From contig NZ_JABXKI010000132.1 in NCBI RefSeq assembly GCF_017115095.1, positions 1 through 44,767 of the forward strand: a DNA stretch of 44,767 nt, in the 5' to 3' direction. The DNA comes from Nostoc sp. NMS4. GTDB lineage: Bacteria > Cyanobacteriota > Cyanobacteriia > Cyanobacteriales > Nostocaceae. The notes under the pieces are model-generated. The model worked only from the letters and a program-made list of their open reading frames with translations, searched no databases and had not been told where the DNA came from. This document shows, piece after piece, positions 8,673 to 16,271 of this stretch (positions within the stretch are counted from its first letter, which is position 1; every line of letters begins with the position of its first letter). Made by a program: the position numbers and the translations under genes.

Positions 8673-8970
8673 TTAGAGGTTCTTTGAAAAGTCATGATTG
8701 ATGTGTCAAATATTTTTTTACAATTACTACCAGTCCTCGAATTACCCCACCCTAACCCTCCCCTTATAAAGGGGAGGGAACTAGATTTTCCGGTTTCCCC
8801 CCTTTGCAAGGGGGGATTAAGGGGGGTAATTTGACTTGTGTGTACACCGTAGCCTTATAAAGGGGAGGGAACTAGATATATTTCTTGTTTCCCCCCAATA
8901 CATCGGGGGGATTAAGGGGGGTAATAATTCGATTAAAATCACAGCCAACAACTTTTCAAACATCCTCTTA
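8673..8970. mobile_element. Non-autonomous element, AGAGGATGTTTGAAAAGT termini, copy 1
   Basis: TTAGAGGTTCTTTGAAAAGT at 8673-8692 is the inverse of ACTTTTCAAACATCCTCTTA at 8951-8970 with three mismatches. Inside lie two related units (about 8761-8829 and 8851-8923), each reading AAAGGGGAGGGAACTAGAT and then GGGGGGATTAAGGGGGGTAA. No transposase remains. The same ends bound the IS remnant at 15557-16043 and the element at 36622-36797. It stops 17 bp short of the TPR gene stop codon. Confidence 0.7.
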
Positions 8971-8986
8971 ACTGAACCGCATTCAG

Positions 8987-10504
8987 CTAGAAATTTAAAA
9001 TATCTAATGATTCTTCGATTTCTAAATCTAATATTCTTTCTCGTGTATCTTTGAGTGCTTCTAGCTTACCTTCTTGACGATAGATATCTGCTGCTTTTTG
9101 AAAATCTTCAATTGCTCCCTGTTTATCTGCAATTTCTAAACGAGCATTACCACAATTATAATAAGCATCGGCATAACTAGGATTAATCTGGATTGCTTGA
9201 GTATAATCTTCAATTGCACCCTCAAAATCTCCTAAATCTGAACGAGCATTACCACGTTTTTTATAAGCTATGGCATCTTGAGGATTAATCTTAATTGCTT
9301 GAGGAAATCCCGGTTGAGAGCCTAATAAATAACGAGAAATTCCACGGTTTTTATAAGCGTCAGCATAATGAGGGTTAATTTTAATAGCTTGGGTATAATC
9401 CTCAATTGCTCCTTGGTTATCTCCAACATAGGAACGAGCTTCAGCCCGATTTTTATAGGCTACAGCAACATTAGGATTAATTCTAATAGCTTGGGTATAA
9501 TCATTAATTGCTTCATCTAGTCGCCCCAGTTGATAGAGAGCCAAACCTCGTTTATTATAAAATTTCGCATCATGAAGATTCATCTGGATTGCTTGGGAAT
9601 AATCTGCGATCGCAGCCTCATAATCTCCTAGCTGGTAGTGAGCTAAACCTCGCTTATAATATAAACTAACATCACTCTGATTAACTTTTAAAGCTTTATT
9701 ATAGTTAACAATTGCATTTGTATATTCTCCTTTCTCGAAATATTCATCACCCAATTTTAGATAAAATCGATTTACATCTTCATCGCTATATTCAGGTTGC
9801 AAATAAGATTTAATCACCCGATTAATCGGTGGCTTCAATGAAATTTCCGGTTTTGGCAGATATTTGTAAATTGGTGGTTGTGGCTGAGAAGATTTATTTA
9901 TAGAAGATTGTAACTGTTCTAGATAACACCATAAACCACCGCCATATAATAATTGTTCTATCCCAAAAGAGATTTTACCAGTTTTCAACTTAATCATCCG
10001 AGTTGGGAGAAAGCCAGCTAAAAAAAGGTGATACTCAGATTGTGCTTCACTTACATCCTCTTGAATCAAAATGCAAACTACAACTGCATTTTTTTCAACC
10101 TCTTCAGAACTAATTGACCATCTAACTCTGTCAATCCGACCATGACGAGATTTAACCTCAATACCAATAGAAGGGTCAGAAGTCAAGGTGAAATCTATAT
10201 TGCCATCGCCGCCAAATCGCTTTTCATAATCGACTTCGGTAATAAAATCAGCTAAACGTTCTTTAACAACTTCCTCACCTAATTTACCTTTGAGATAGCT
10301 AAGAAAAACATCACGGACTGGTAAAACACGCTTATATTTCTCAGCCATCTGCCAGCAAAATTCCCGTAGTGCCTTTAACCTTTCTCCAGAAATTATAGTT
10401 AATTCACTATATTGACCTTCTGTTTCACAATGAAGCAGACAACCAGATGCTAACCTTTTAATAAAATCAGACTGTAGCGATCGCAGTAGTGTAATCCAGT
10501 CCAT
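8987..10504 (-). CDS. PD-(D/E)XK nuclease-like domain fused to TPR repeats
   Basis: This 505-residue protein has two halves. Residues 60-200 look like the PD-(D/E)XK nuclease fold: a helix with GEEVVKERL (76-84), then GGDGNIDFTL with Asp104, then GIEVKSR with Glu116-Val-Lys118, then a hydrophobic strand (VVVCILI). Residues about 248-490 are seven tetratricopeptide repeats with the usual AIxDYxQAIxINP consensus, a protein-binding scaffold. One repeat is four residues short: LLGSQPGFPQAIKINP replaces the normal LG-x10-QAIKINP, suggesting a small in-frame deletion. No signal peptide or membrane segment is seen. The start ATG lacks a clear binding site; no in-frame alternative looks better. The nuclease call rests on motif order alone and could instead mark an inactive nucleic-acid-binding version. 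Neighbours give no functional hint. Confidence 0.85.
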   Translation of the reverse strand: MDWITLLRSLQSDFIKRLASGCLLHCETEGQYSELTIISGERLKALREFCWQMAEKYKRVLPVRDVFLSYLKGKLGEEVVKERLADFITEVDYEKRFGGDGNIDFTLTSDPSIGIEVKSRHGRIDRVRWSISSEEVEKNAVVVCILIQEDVSEAQSEYHLFLAGFLPTRMIKLKTGKISFGIEQLLYGGGLWCYLEQLQSSINKSSQPQPPIYKYLPKPEISLKPPINRVIKSYLQPEYSDEDVNRFYLKLGDEYFEKGEYTNAIVNYNKALKVNQSDVSLYYKRGLAHYQLGDYEAAIADYSQAIQMNLHDAKFYNKRGLALYQLGRLDEAINDYTQAIRINPNVAVAYKNRAEARSYVGDNQGAIEDYTQAIKINPHYADAYKNRGISRYLLGSQPGFPQAIKINPQDAIAYKKRGNARSDLGDFEGAIEDYTQAIQINPSYADAYYNCGNARLEIADKQGAIEDFQKAADIYRQEGKLEALKDTRERILDLEIEESLDILNF

Positions 10505-10716
10505 TTATATTTCTGCGAATCTTTTGATGAGATTATTCTATTAAAATATCCATTCGGCGTAAACCTTTTAATTAGCTTGGGCGATATTCCCAAAAATTAT
10601 TTACTAGTTTGTAACAATTATTCATAATTCATGTCTTCGTTCCCCGATGTGCGTTTCTAGTTATCATGCCTTTGGAATGGTATTTGCTTAGTTTTTTCAT
10701 TAGTGAGAAAATATTC

Positions 10717-11766
10717 ATGAAATATAAACTCTTGGGCAAAAGCGGGTTAAGAGTCTCTGAACTCTCCTTGGGAACCATGACCTTTGGTGAAGATTGGGGC
10801 TGGGGTGCATCTGTTGACGAAAGCCGTAAAATCTTTGATAGCTATGTAGAAGCCGGGGGAAATTTCATTGACACCGCCAACGCTTACACCGATGGTAGCA
10901 GTGAAAAAATTGTTGGTGAATTGATTGCTAAAGATCGGGAACGCTTTATAGTTGCGACAAAATATTCCTTACCCTTGCAGATGAATGAAAAGAAGGGCGA
11001 CCCTAATGCTAGTGGAAACCATCGCAAGAATTTAATTCAGTCTTTGGAAGGTAGTTTGAAACGGCTGAATACCGATTACATTGATTTATTTTGGTTGCAC
11101 GCTTGGGATTTTACAACACCGATTGAAGAAGTATTGCGATCGCTTGATGATGTCGTCCGTCAAGGTAAAGTACTTTATATCGGCATTTCTGACACACCCG
11201 CTTGGATCGTTTCTCAAGCAAATACCATCGCCCATTACCAAGGATGGACGCAGTTTGTCGCCCTGCAAATTGAGTATAGTTTGATTCAGCGAACACCAGA
11301 ACGCGACTTGCTACCGATGGCCAAAGCCTTCGACTTAGCAGTAACACCGTGGTCGCCTTTAGGTGGTGGTGTGCTGACAGGGAAGTATAATCAGCCTCCT
11401 CAAGCAGGTGGCGAACAAGGACGACTTGAAACTTTGGGGGGAGGAATTTCCGAGAAGAATTTAGCGATCGCCCAAGTTGTCAGCGAAGTTGCAGCAGAAA
11501 TTGGCCATACACCTTCACAGGTAGCATTAGCTTGGTTACACGCTCAAAGTGGTGTGATTATTCCCATCGTTGGCGCACGTAAATTAACGCAGTTTCAAGA
11601 TAACCTAGCTTCACTAGAAGTCAGCCTCTCACCAGAACATCTGCAACGGTTAGATGAAGTGAGTCAAATTGAACTGGGTTTTCCCCATGACTTTTTGCAA
11701 AATGATGTTATTCGCGATCGCCTTTTTGGTGGTACATTTAATACCATAGAAAACCATCGCATTTAA
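10717..11766 (+). CDS. Aldo/keto reductase
   Basis: This NADPH-dependent oxidoreductase of 349 residues should adopt the TIM-barrel fold. The catalytic tetrad is complete: Asp52 (FIDTA), Tyr57 (NAYTDG), Lys82 (VATKYS) and His128 (FWLHAW). The C-terminal cofactor region reads IIPIVGARKLTQ. The open frame extends to 10666, but the start at 10717 is preferred because MKYKLLGKSGLRVSEL is the usual family N-terminus and GTGAGAAA lies just upstream. The substrate is unknown; relatives act on aldehydes and quinones. It resembles the second reductase at 26600-27598 but is clearly a different paralogue. Dps follows 117 bp downstream on the same strand, which may point to an oxidative-stress context. 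Confidence 0.92.
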   Translation: MKYKLLGKSGLRVSELSLGTMTFGEDWGWGASVDESRKIFDSYVEAGGNFIDTANAYTDGSSEKIVGELIAKDRERFIVATKYSLPLQMNEKKGDPNASGNHRKNLIQSLEGSLKRLNTDYIDLFWLHAWDFTTPIEEVLRSLDDVVRQGKVLYIGISDTPAWIVSQANTIAHYQGWTQFVALQIEYSLIQRTPERDLLPMAKAFDLAVTPWSPLGGGVLTGKYNQPPQAGGEQGRLETLGGGISEKNLAIAQVVSEVAAEIGHTPSQVALAWLHAQSGVIIPIVGARKLTQFQDNLASLEVSLSPEHLQRLDEVSQIELGFPHDFLQNDVIRDRLFGGTFNTIENHRI

Positions 11767-11883
11767 CTAAATCGTCATAAACAGTAACACATTCAGCCAT
11801 TAATTCAATCCATCGTCAGAGAGTTTCGCCAAGCCTTGAAATTCTGTAAAGTTAGATATAAAAGGCATTAACAACGTAGAATC

Positions 11884-12456
11884 ATGAGCGACAACAGCAT
11901 TACATCACGTCTGTATCCTACCCGCATTGACATTCCCGCCGAAGCGCGAGTGCAAATTGTGGTACTTCTCAACCAAACCTTAGCAGCTACTTCTGATCTG
12001 AAAACCCAAGCAAAGCAAGCGCACTGGAATGTTAAAGGAACTGACTTCTACCAGTTGCACCTATTATTTGATGAACTTGCTGGGGAATTGGAAGAGTTCA
12101 TCGATCTGGTAGCGGAACGCATCACAGCTTTAGGTGGATACGCATTCGGAACAGTCCGCGCCGCAGCTAGCAATTCAATTTTGCCAGAATATCCCTTAGA
12201 TATTTTGGATGGTAAAGACCATGTAACAGCGTTGTCAGATCGCTTTGCAATCTACGCTAAACATATTAGAGAAGCGATCGCTAAAACCGATGACTTAGAC
12301 GACCTCGATACCGCCGATCTTTACACCGAAGTTTCTCGCACCATTGACAAACGACTCTGGTTCTTAGAAGCTCATCTGCAAGTAGCAGAAATTAAGGAAG
12401 AGAATGGCAAAACAAGTACTACTAAAACTCAAAAGACACCTGCTGCTGTAAAATAA
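11884..12456 (+). CDS. dps: Dps-type ferritin
   Basis: Dps proteins form 12-subunit cages that oxidise and store iron with hydrogen peroxide and protect DNA. The inter-subunit ferroxidase ligands are all present with exact family spacing: His47 (QAHWNV), His59, Asp63 (LFDELAG), Asp74 and Glu78 (DLVAER). The protein has 190 residues, with a lysine- and threonine-rich C-terminal tail (KTSTTKTQK) that could contact DNA. The ATG at 11884 gives a normal N-terminus; the upstream binding site is weak. A strong hairpin terminator follows at 12507-12540, so the gene is probably the last or only one of its transcript. A Fur- or PerR-type control is common for the family, but I cannot identify an operator. 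Confidence 0.95.
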   Translation: MSDNSITSRLYPTRIDIPAEARVQIVVLLNQTLAATSDLKTQAKQAHWNVKGTDFYQLHLLFDELAGELEEFIDLVAERITALGGYAFGTVRAAASNSILPEYPLDILDGKDHVTALSDRFAIYAKHIREAIAKTDDLDDLDTADLYTEVSRTIDKRLWFLEAHLQVAEIKEENGKTSTTKTQKTPAAVK

Positions 12457-12506
12457 GCACTTTTGATCGAAGTAGACTTTCTTAAATCTAGTAGTATCTT
12501 TTTGGT

Positions 12507-12540
12507 AAGTACGCCACTTTTAGGTGCGTACTTTTATTTT
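12507..12540 (+). terminator. Terminator of dps
   Basis: The 8-bp stem AAGTACGC (12507-12514) and GCGTACTT (12526-12533) is followed by TTATTTTATAT. It lies 50 bp after the dps stop codon. Confidence 0.75.
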
Positions 12541-12694
12541 ATATGTATATACTTTACTATTGAAATAGTTCAAAACTAGGTCGAAAAATTCCACAATATC
12601 TTCGACAAGTGATATATCAAGATTAATACTTCAACTTCAATAAGCTGTCGGTTAGCGAAAAGTATGCTAATTCCATTCTGATTCCTAACTCTTG

Positions 12695-12743
12695 TACAGA
12701 CGCGATTCATCGCGTCTCTCTTGTACGATTCATCGCGTCTCTA
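12695..12743. repeat. Duplicated GACGCGATTCATCGCGTC palindrome
   Basis: Two copies of a CGATTCATCGCGTCTCT unit, each preceded by CTTGTAC, sit in tandem just upstream of the pirin gene. The same palindrome occurs inverted within 23217-23326, and a relative lies at 30959-30983. The rest of 12541-12770 shows no gene. Confidence 0.7.
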
Positions 12744-12770
12744 AATACTCATTAACAACGAGGTAAATAT

Positions 12771-13487
12771 ATGTCTCAAAATACAATTACCCATCTAATT
12801 CATGATAGAAACGCCCGTGGTCACGCTAAAATGGGGTGGCTCGATAGTTATCACACATTTTCCTTTGGTAGTTTTTACGATCCTAACCGCATGGGATTTC
12901 GCTCTCTGCGGGTAATCAACGACGATCGCATCGCCCCAGGTGCTGGATTCCCTACCCACAGTCATCGTGACATGGAAATCCTCACTTATGTCTTAGAAGG
13001 TGCTGTAGAGCATAAAGACAGCTTGGGTACTGGCTCAGTGATTCGCCCTGGTGATGCCCAAATTATGAGCGCTGGTACTGGAATCAGCCACAGCGAATTT
13101 AATCCCTCACCAACGGAACCACTACACTTGTTGCAAATCTGGATTCTTCCCGATAGAGAAGGAATAACGCCAAGATATGAACAAAAAGCTTTTCCCTTAG
13201 AAGAAAAGCGCGGTAAATTACGCTTAATTGCGGCTAAAGATGGGCGCGATGGTGCTGTGACAATTCACCAAGATGTTGATTTATACACATCTGTTTTAGA
13301 GTCAGGTGATGTTGTTAATTATCAAGTAAAAGGCGATCGCTATGCCTGGTTACAAATAGCCCAAGGCATAGTTAACTTAAATGGTGAAGAACTCAGAGCC
13401 GGCGACGGTGTACAAATCAACGGCGAAGAACAGCTAGAAATTAGCACCAACATCGGCGGCGAAATCTTGCTTTTCGATTTAGGCTAA
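12771..13487 (+). CDS. Pirin-family bicupin protein
   Basis: The 238-residue protein is a two-cupin-domain pirin-like protein close in length to E. coli YhhW, a quercetin dioxygenase in vitro. The N-terminal cupin carries the metal ligands in HSHRDMEIL and the later HSEFN segment, with [21 protein letters not shown] and LLQIW in the expected order. Its natural role in cyanobacteria is uncertain; relatives are linked to stress responses. GAGGTAAATAT places a good ribosome binding site before the ATG. It is transcribed alone, between two palindromic repeats. Confidence 0.92.
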   Translation: MSQNTITHLIHDRNARGHAKMGWLDSYHTFSFGSFYDPNRMGFRSLRVINDDRIAPGAGFPTHSHRDMEILTYVLEGAVEHKDSLGTGSVIRPGDAQIMSAGTGISHSEFNPSPTEPLHLLQIWILPDREGITPRYEQKAFPLEEKRGKLRLIAAKDGRDGAVTIHQDVDLYTSVLESGDVVNYQVKGDRYAWLQIAQGIVNLNGEELRAGDGVQINGEEQLEISTNIGGEILLFDLG

Positions 13488-13504
13488 TTTTAGCTAGCAA
13501 AAAA

Positions 13505-13566
13505 ACGCGATAAATCTACCGTCTCTACGAAGAATTGATTATTGTAGAGACGGCGGTTTATCGAGT
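13505..13566. repeat. Long imperfect inverted repeat after pirin gene
   Basis: CGCGATAAATCTACCGTCTC near 13505 and GTAGAGACGGCGGTTTATCG ending near 13564 form a long imperfect stem. It could work as a terminator for the pirin gene, though no T-run follows. It belongs to the same GAGACGGCGATTTATCGCG group as 30959-30983. Confidence 0.6.
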
Positions 13567-13711
13567 CTTTGTGATTTAGAATTTTCTCGATAGGCGTGCG
13601 AGTAAAGATATTGCATTGGGAATTATAAAGATAGGGATACAAAACTTTCACAATAGTTTTGACGTATCCTTTTTATAGTATAAATGTACTGTTAGCTCTA
13701 GTTGTACAGCC

Positions 13712-13843
13712 ATGCAACCTCTTCAGCCAGTTAGCGGATCAGATTTGCAAAGATTTTTGTCAGCGCCAGAGGAGTTATTGCAAGAGTCAGTAGCATTGCA
13801 ATTAGCGATCCTAGTTTCCACCAGACACCGCGAAGTCTTTTAG
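13712..13843 (+). CDS. Tiny hypothetical ORF, doubtful
   Basis: An ATG at 13712 opens a 43-codon frame beginning MQPLQPVSGSDLQRFL and ending in TAG. Its composition looks protein-like (amphipathic, leucine-rich), but I recognise no family. It sits directly before the nuclease-like remnant at 13860 and may be part of the same gene debris. Confidence 0.3.
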   Translation: MQPLQPVSGSDLQRFLSAPEELLQESVALQLAILVSTRHREVF

Positions 13844-13859
13844 ATAATATACTCAACTA

Positions 13860-13950
13860 GCAACTGCCATCAACACAGAAAAAGCCCGTTCAGAATTACT
13901 AATTACGCCAGTCCTGACGGAAGTTAGACGACAGTTAAATTATCAAATTT
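13860..13950 (+). pseudogene. Fragment of cyanobacterial nuclease-like protein
   Basis: An open stretch of 30 codons without a start reads ATAINTEKARSELL and then EVRRQLNYQI before TAG. From memory, AINTEKARSExxIxPVLxEVRxQL is a conserved segment near the N-terminus of a widespread cyanobacterial family, usually followed by SLFSG and a putative PD-(D/E)XK core. Here that core is absent, so this is a remnant. Confidence 0.5.
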
Positions 13951-13959
13951 AGATGCGCG

Positions 13960-15111
13960 TTAGCTTACTAGTTGAGAAATTTTATCGGTTTCATTACTCA
14001 ATTTCGTTACTAATCCTGAATTTTCTGGATCCTGTTTAGTAATTTTATTTTCTGAATTTTCAAGTTGGGCTTCAAGTTTTGGTAATTCATCCCTTCTACT
14101 AGAACCTGCATTTTTGCTGCTCTCTGGTTGTTCTACATTATTTTTGGACTCTAGCCGTTTTTCAAGTGTATCCAGTTGCTTTTGCTGTTCCTTAATTACA
14201 TTCATAAGATTTGAAGTTGCAGTCTTCAGTTCATTAATTTCATTCTGCTGTGTAGTATTTTGAGTCTCCAGTGCAGTAGTTCTGTCTGTTAATGTTTGCT
14301 GATTGTCTGCTAATATTTGCTGATTCCTTCTGTTATTCCGGGATGTCAACATTCCGCTTAGAAGCCAAAGAAGACCACTAACTATAGCAATACCTTGAGC
14401 CGCTTGAGCAGTATTTACTGTATTATTTTTCGCGTTGCTCCCATCTGGAAACTGGTCGGGATTGTAGGCTAACAGATTATTCACTACCATATAAATGATT
14501 GCACTCACTGTTGAAGTTAATCCCGCATACGTATTACATAACTCACCCCATGGAGTAGGCGAACGTGGGTTAAGGGTCTCAAGAAAACCAGATTGCGAGA
14601 CACTAGGCACGCGCTGAATTACCGATTGAGCTTGCAGCTCTTGTGATGGTATCCTCTGAACTTTTCTATCTACTGCTGCTTGTTTGAGTAAATTTATTTT
14701 TTGGGTTTGTATTTGTGGTTGTTGATGCTGCTGTGTTCGTTGTAGTGTATTGGCTTTCATTCGTTGGACAAACTCATTTGGAAGCTGGCTGATGTCTAGC
14801 ATCTGCTCTGGCATGGGTGTATGAAGACTTTGTACTACTTGACGCGCTACAGTGTCTGCTGACTGCTCATACTCACCTAGTTGCCCCATTATCAGCTTTG
14901 GTTGGATGGGTGTTCTTGACTCTGGGGAGAGCGGAATTAATCTGTACCCAGATTTTTCTACTCTTTTTGGTTCTACCTGGAAATCCTCTGTCTGCTGCTG
15001 TTTAGCTGGTCGCGCTGGAAGTGCGAAGGGACGCGATTGAAACATTGGCTTCACTGGTGTTGCTTTCGTCCCTAGTGTTAGCTTTTTGTGAGTCGTAAAT
15101 TTGTCGTGCAT
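13960..15111 (-). CDS. Putative contractile-injection-system cargo: DUF4157-type leader, two TM segments, coiled coil
   Basis: The protein has 383 residues from the ATG at 15111, where GAAAGAGG is well placed as a binding site; the open frame extends to a TTG at 15129. Residues 69-86 read IQPKLIMGQLGEYEQSAD. This is very close to the IQPKLTIGxxGDxYEQEAD motif that opens DUF4157 proteins, a group repeatedly linked to extracellular contractile injection systems as cargo or toxin leaders. The Gln-rich region with FVQR, TLQR, KVQR and VIQR that follows is also typical. The metallopeptidase HExxH of longer DUF4157 proteins is absent. Instead there are two hydrophobic segments (about 197-215 and 236-256) separated by a polar loop, then coiled coil (about 264-324 and 341-383). 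A membrane-acting effector is an inference. No sheath, tube or baseplate genes are in the window. Confidence 0.75.
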   Translation of the reverse strand: MHDKFTTHKKLTLGTKATPVKPMFQSRPFALPARPAKQQQTEDFQVEPKRVEKSGYRLIPLSPESRTPIQPKLIMGQLGEYEQSADTVARQVVQSLHTPMPEQMLDISQLPNEFVQRMKANTLQRTQQHQQPQIQTQKINLLKQAAVDRKVQRIPSQELQAQSVIQRVPSVSQSGFLETLNPRSPTPWGELCNTYAGLTSTVSAIIYMVVNNLLAYNPDQFPDGSNAKNNTVNTAQAAQGIAIVSGLLWLLSGMLTSRNNRRNQQILADNQQTLTDRTTALETQNTTQQNEINELKTATSNLMNVIKEQQKQLDTLEKRLESKNNVEQPESSKNAGSSRRDELPKLEAQLENSENKITKQDPENSGLVTKLSNETDKISQLVS

Positions 15112-15194
15112 CTTTATTGCCTCTTTCAAGCCTGGTTGGTTATAGTTGATGGTTTGCTTTAAATCAAAGATTATGAGGGGCTAATACACTATTT

Positions 15195-15217
15195 AAGGCA
15201 GAGAAAATTTCTGCCTT
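15195..15217. repeat. Hairpin upstream of the cargo-like gene
   Basis: AAGGCAGA and TCTGCCTT form a perfect 8-bp stem. It lies 84 bp upstream of the minus-strand start at 15111 and could be part of its leader or an old terminator. The rest of 15218-15556 shows no gene. Confidence 0.45.
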
Positions 15218-15593
15218 CATAAAATCTGACTTTTCCTATTAAGCTTATTCAGGTTTGTTACTAAACAATAATATTGCTCCGACGATAATAAAATATATTC
15301 CCTGTAATATTTTTGAAGTGTCTTTCTTGTTGGTTAATATATAGTTAGATATATATTCTGGGTAAACGCATTTAATTTAAGCTCGACTTTATCCATTTTT
15401 TGACAACACTCAAGCTGACACTGAAACCTTTGTAGTACGGTAGTTTTACTTTTTAGATTTAACCGAGAATCAGTGATATGGAAAAACTTTTTGCCAAAAA
15501 GCTAGTATTTTTGTAGTATCAAGATAAGCAAGTTCTTAATTTTGGATAAAGTCAAGTTAAGAGGATGCTTGAAAAGTTTTAAGTAGACAAATT

Positions 15594-15672
15594 TTATGCT
15601 AATCGCCGCACCATGAGTCGGATCATGGCAAGGTAAATAAACGTCTCCAATGTTTCCGGCAATAACTCATAA
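15594..15672 (-). pseudogene. C-terminus of IS5-type DDE transposase
   Basis: On the minus strand the frame reads YELLPETLETFIYLAMIRL and then MVRRLA before a stop. This matches the usual C-terminal segment KDYExLPETSETFIYxAMIRLMxRRLA of IS5-group transposases. The fragment is cut by the small element at 15673-15911. On its far side (from 15912) LLKDYD can still be read, consistent with the lost KDYE junction. Only about 30 residues survive. Confidence 0.65.
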
Positions 15673-15911
15673 CTCCCGGTTCGCCCATTTTTTTTGGAGT
15701 TCGAGAAATTGCTAAAAACCAGAAAACCTAGTTACCGTAATGGTTTTAGCAATTTACCTAAATTATATTTAAATTATCACTCTGCTCTCAGAACTCTATT
15801 TTTATGCGATCGCATAAATTTGGGATGATAGTACGTTTGAATTATAGATTGAAACCCTTATTAAATCGTTCGGCTTTTTCCTAACTCAATTTAAAATGGG
15901 CGAACCGTGAG
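15673..15911. mobile_element. Small nested element with TCATAA duplication
   Basis: The ends CTCCCGGTTCGCCCATTTT (15673) and AAAATGGGCGAACCGTGAG (ending 15911) are inverted repeats with one mismatch. TCATAA flanks both sides (15667-15672 and 15912-15917), a plausible target duplication. The 239-bp interior has no transposase, so it would need help in trans. Confidence 0.7.
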
Positions 15912-16044
15912 TCATAATCTTTGAGTAATTGCGAGGGTAGGCTTTACTCATGTTCCTGTCTCAGTGCTGTCTATTATCTATTCACAGCATATACTGAGAG
16001 AGTTTTTTTACCATCTCTCCGACTTTTCAAACAACCTCTAAAAG

Positions 16045-16251
16045 ACAAGTCAGATAGAAATAGCGATCGCTATTAGTTTAGTCAGTTTATTAACTCGTGT
16101 ACAGTATCAGTTTTGGAATGTTGGCTACACCTACGAAGTCGGACAAATCCCAGCAGGAGATTGGATAGAGGTGCGATGCCTTCTCTACGAGAGGCTTTGC
16201 CAACGGCGGGCGGTTACACCATCGCAAACCGAATTTAACTACAATCCTTAG
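16045..16251 (+). pseudogene. Possible gene fragment of unknown family
   Basis: An open stretch without a good start reads SLVSLLTRVQYQFWNVGY and then TYEVGQIPAGDWIEV, which looks like real protein. It then runs into a palindromic repeat (from 16171: GTGCGATGCCTTCTCTACGA). It is bounded on the left by the IS end at 16043. I do not recognise the family. It may be a gene cut by both repeats. Confidence 0.3.
16171..16226. repeat. Small dispersed palindromic repeat
   Basis: GCGATGCCTTCTCTACGAGA and GGCTTTGCCAACGG form the usual compound small repeat of Nostoc. It ends 46 bp before the methyltransferase start. Confidence 0.55.
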
Positions 16252-16271
16252 AAAGAGTAGTAAAAACCTAA

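Larger units (their letters stand above)
15557..16043. mobile_element. Decayed insertion sequence, AGAGGATG termini, copy 2
   Basis: TTAAGAGGATGCTTGAAAAG at 15557 and CTTTTCAAACAACCTCTAAAA ending at 16043 are the two ends in inverted orientation. Inside, near the left end and on the minus strand, is the C-terminus of a DDE transposase. The element therefore reveals the parent of the non-autonomous copies at 8673-8970 and 36622-36797. A second, unrelated small element is inserted within it at 15673-15911. Confidence 0.65.

Noticed and set aside
12695..12743. Possible CRISPR array or tandem operator
   Set aside because: Only two short palindromic units without spacers; the same palindrome is scattered through the window.
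13960..15129. Metallopeptidase call for the DUF4157-type protein
   Set aside because: Only the leader motif is present; no HExxH motif is found anywhere in the protein.
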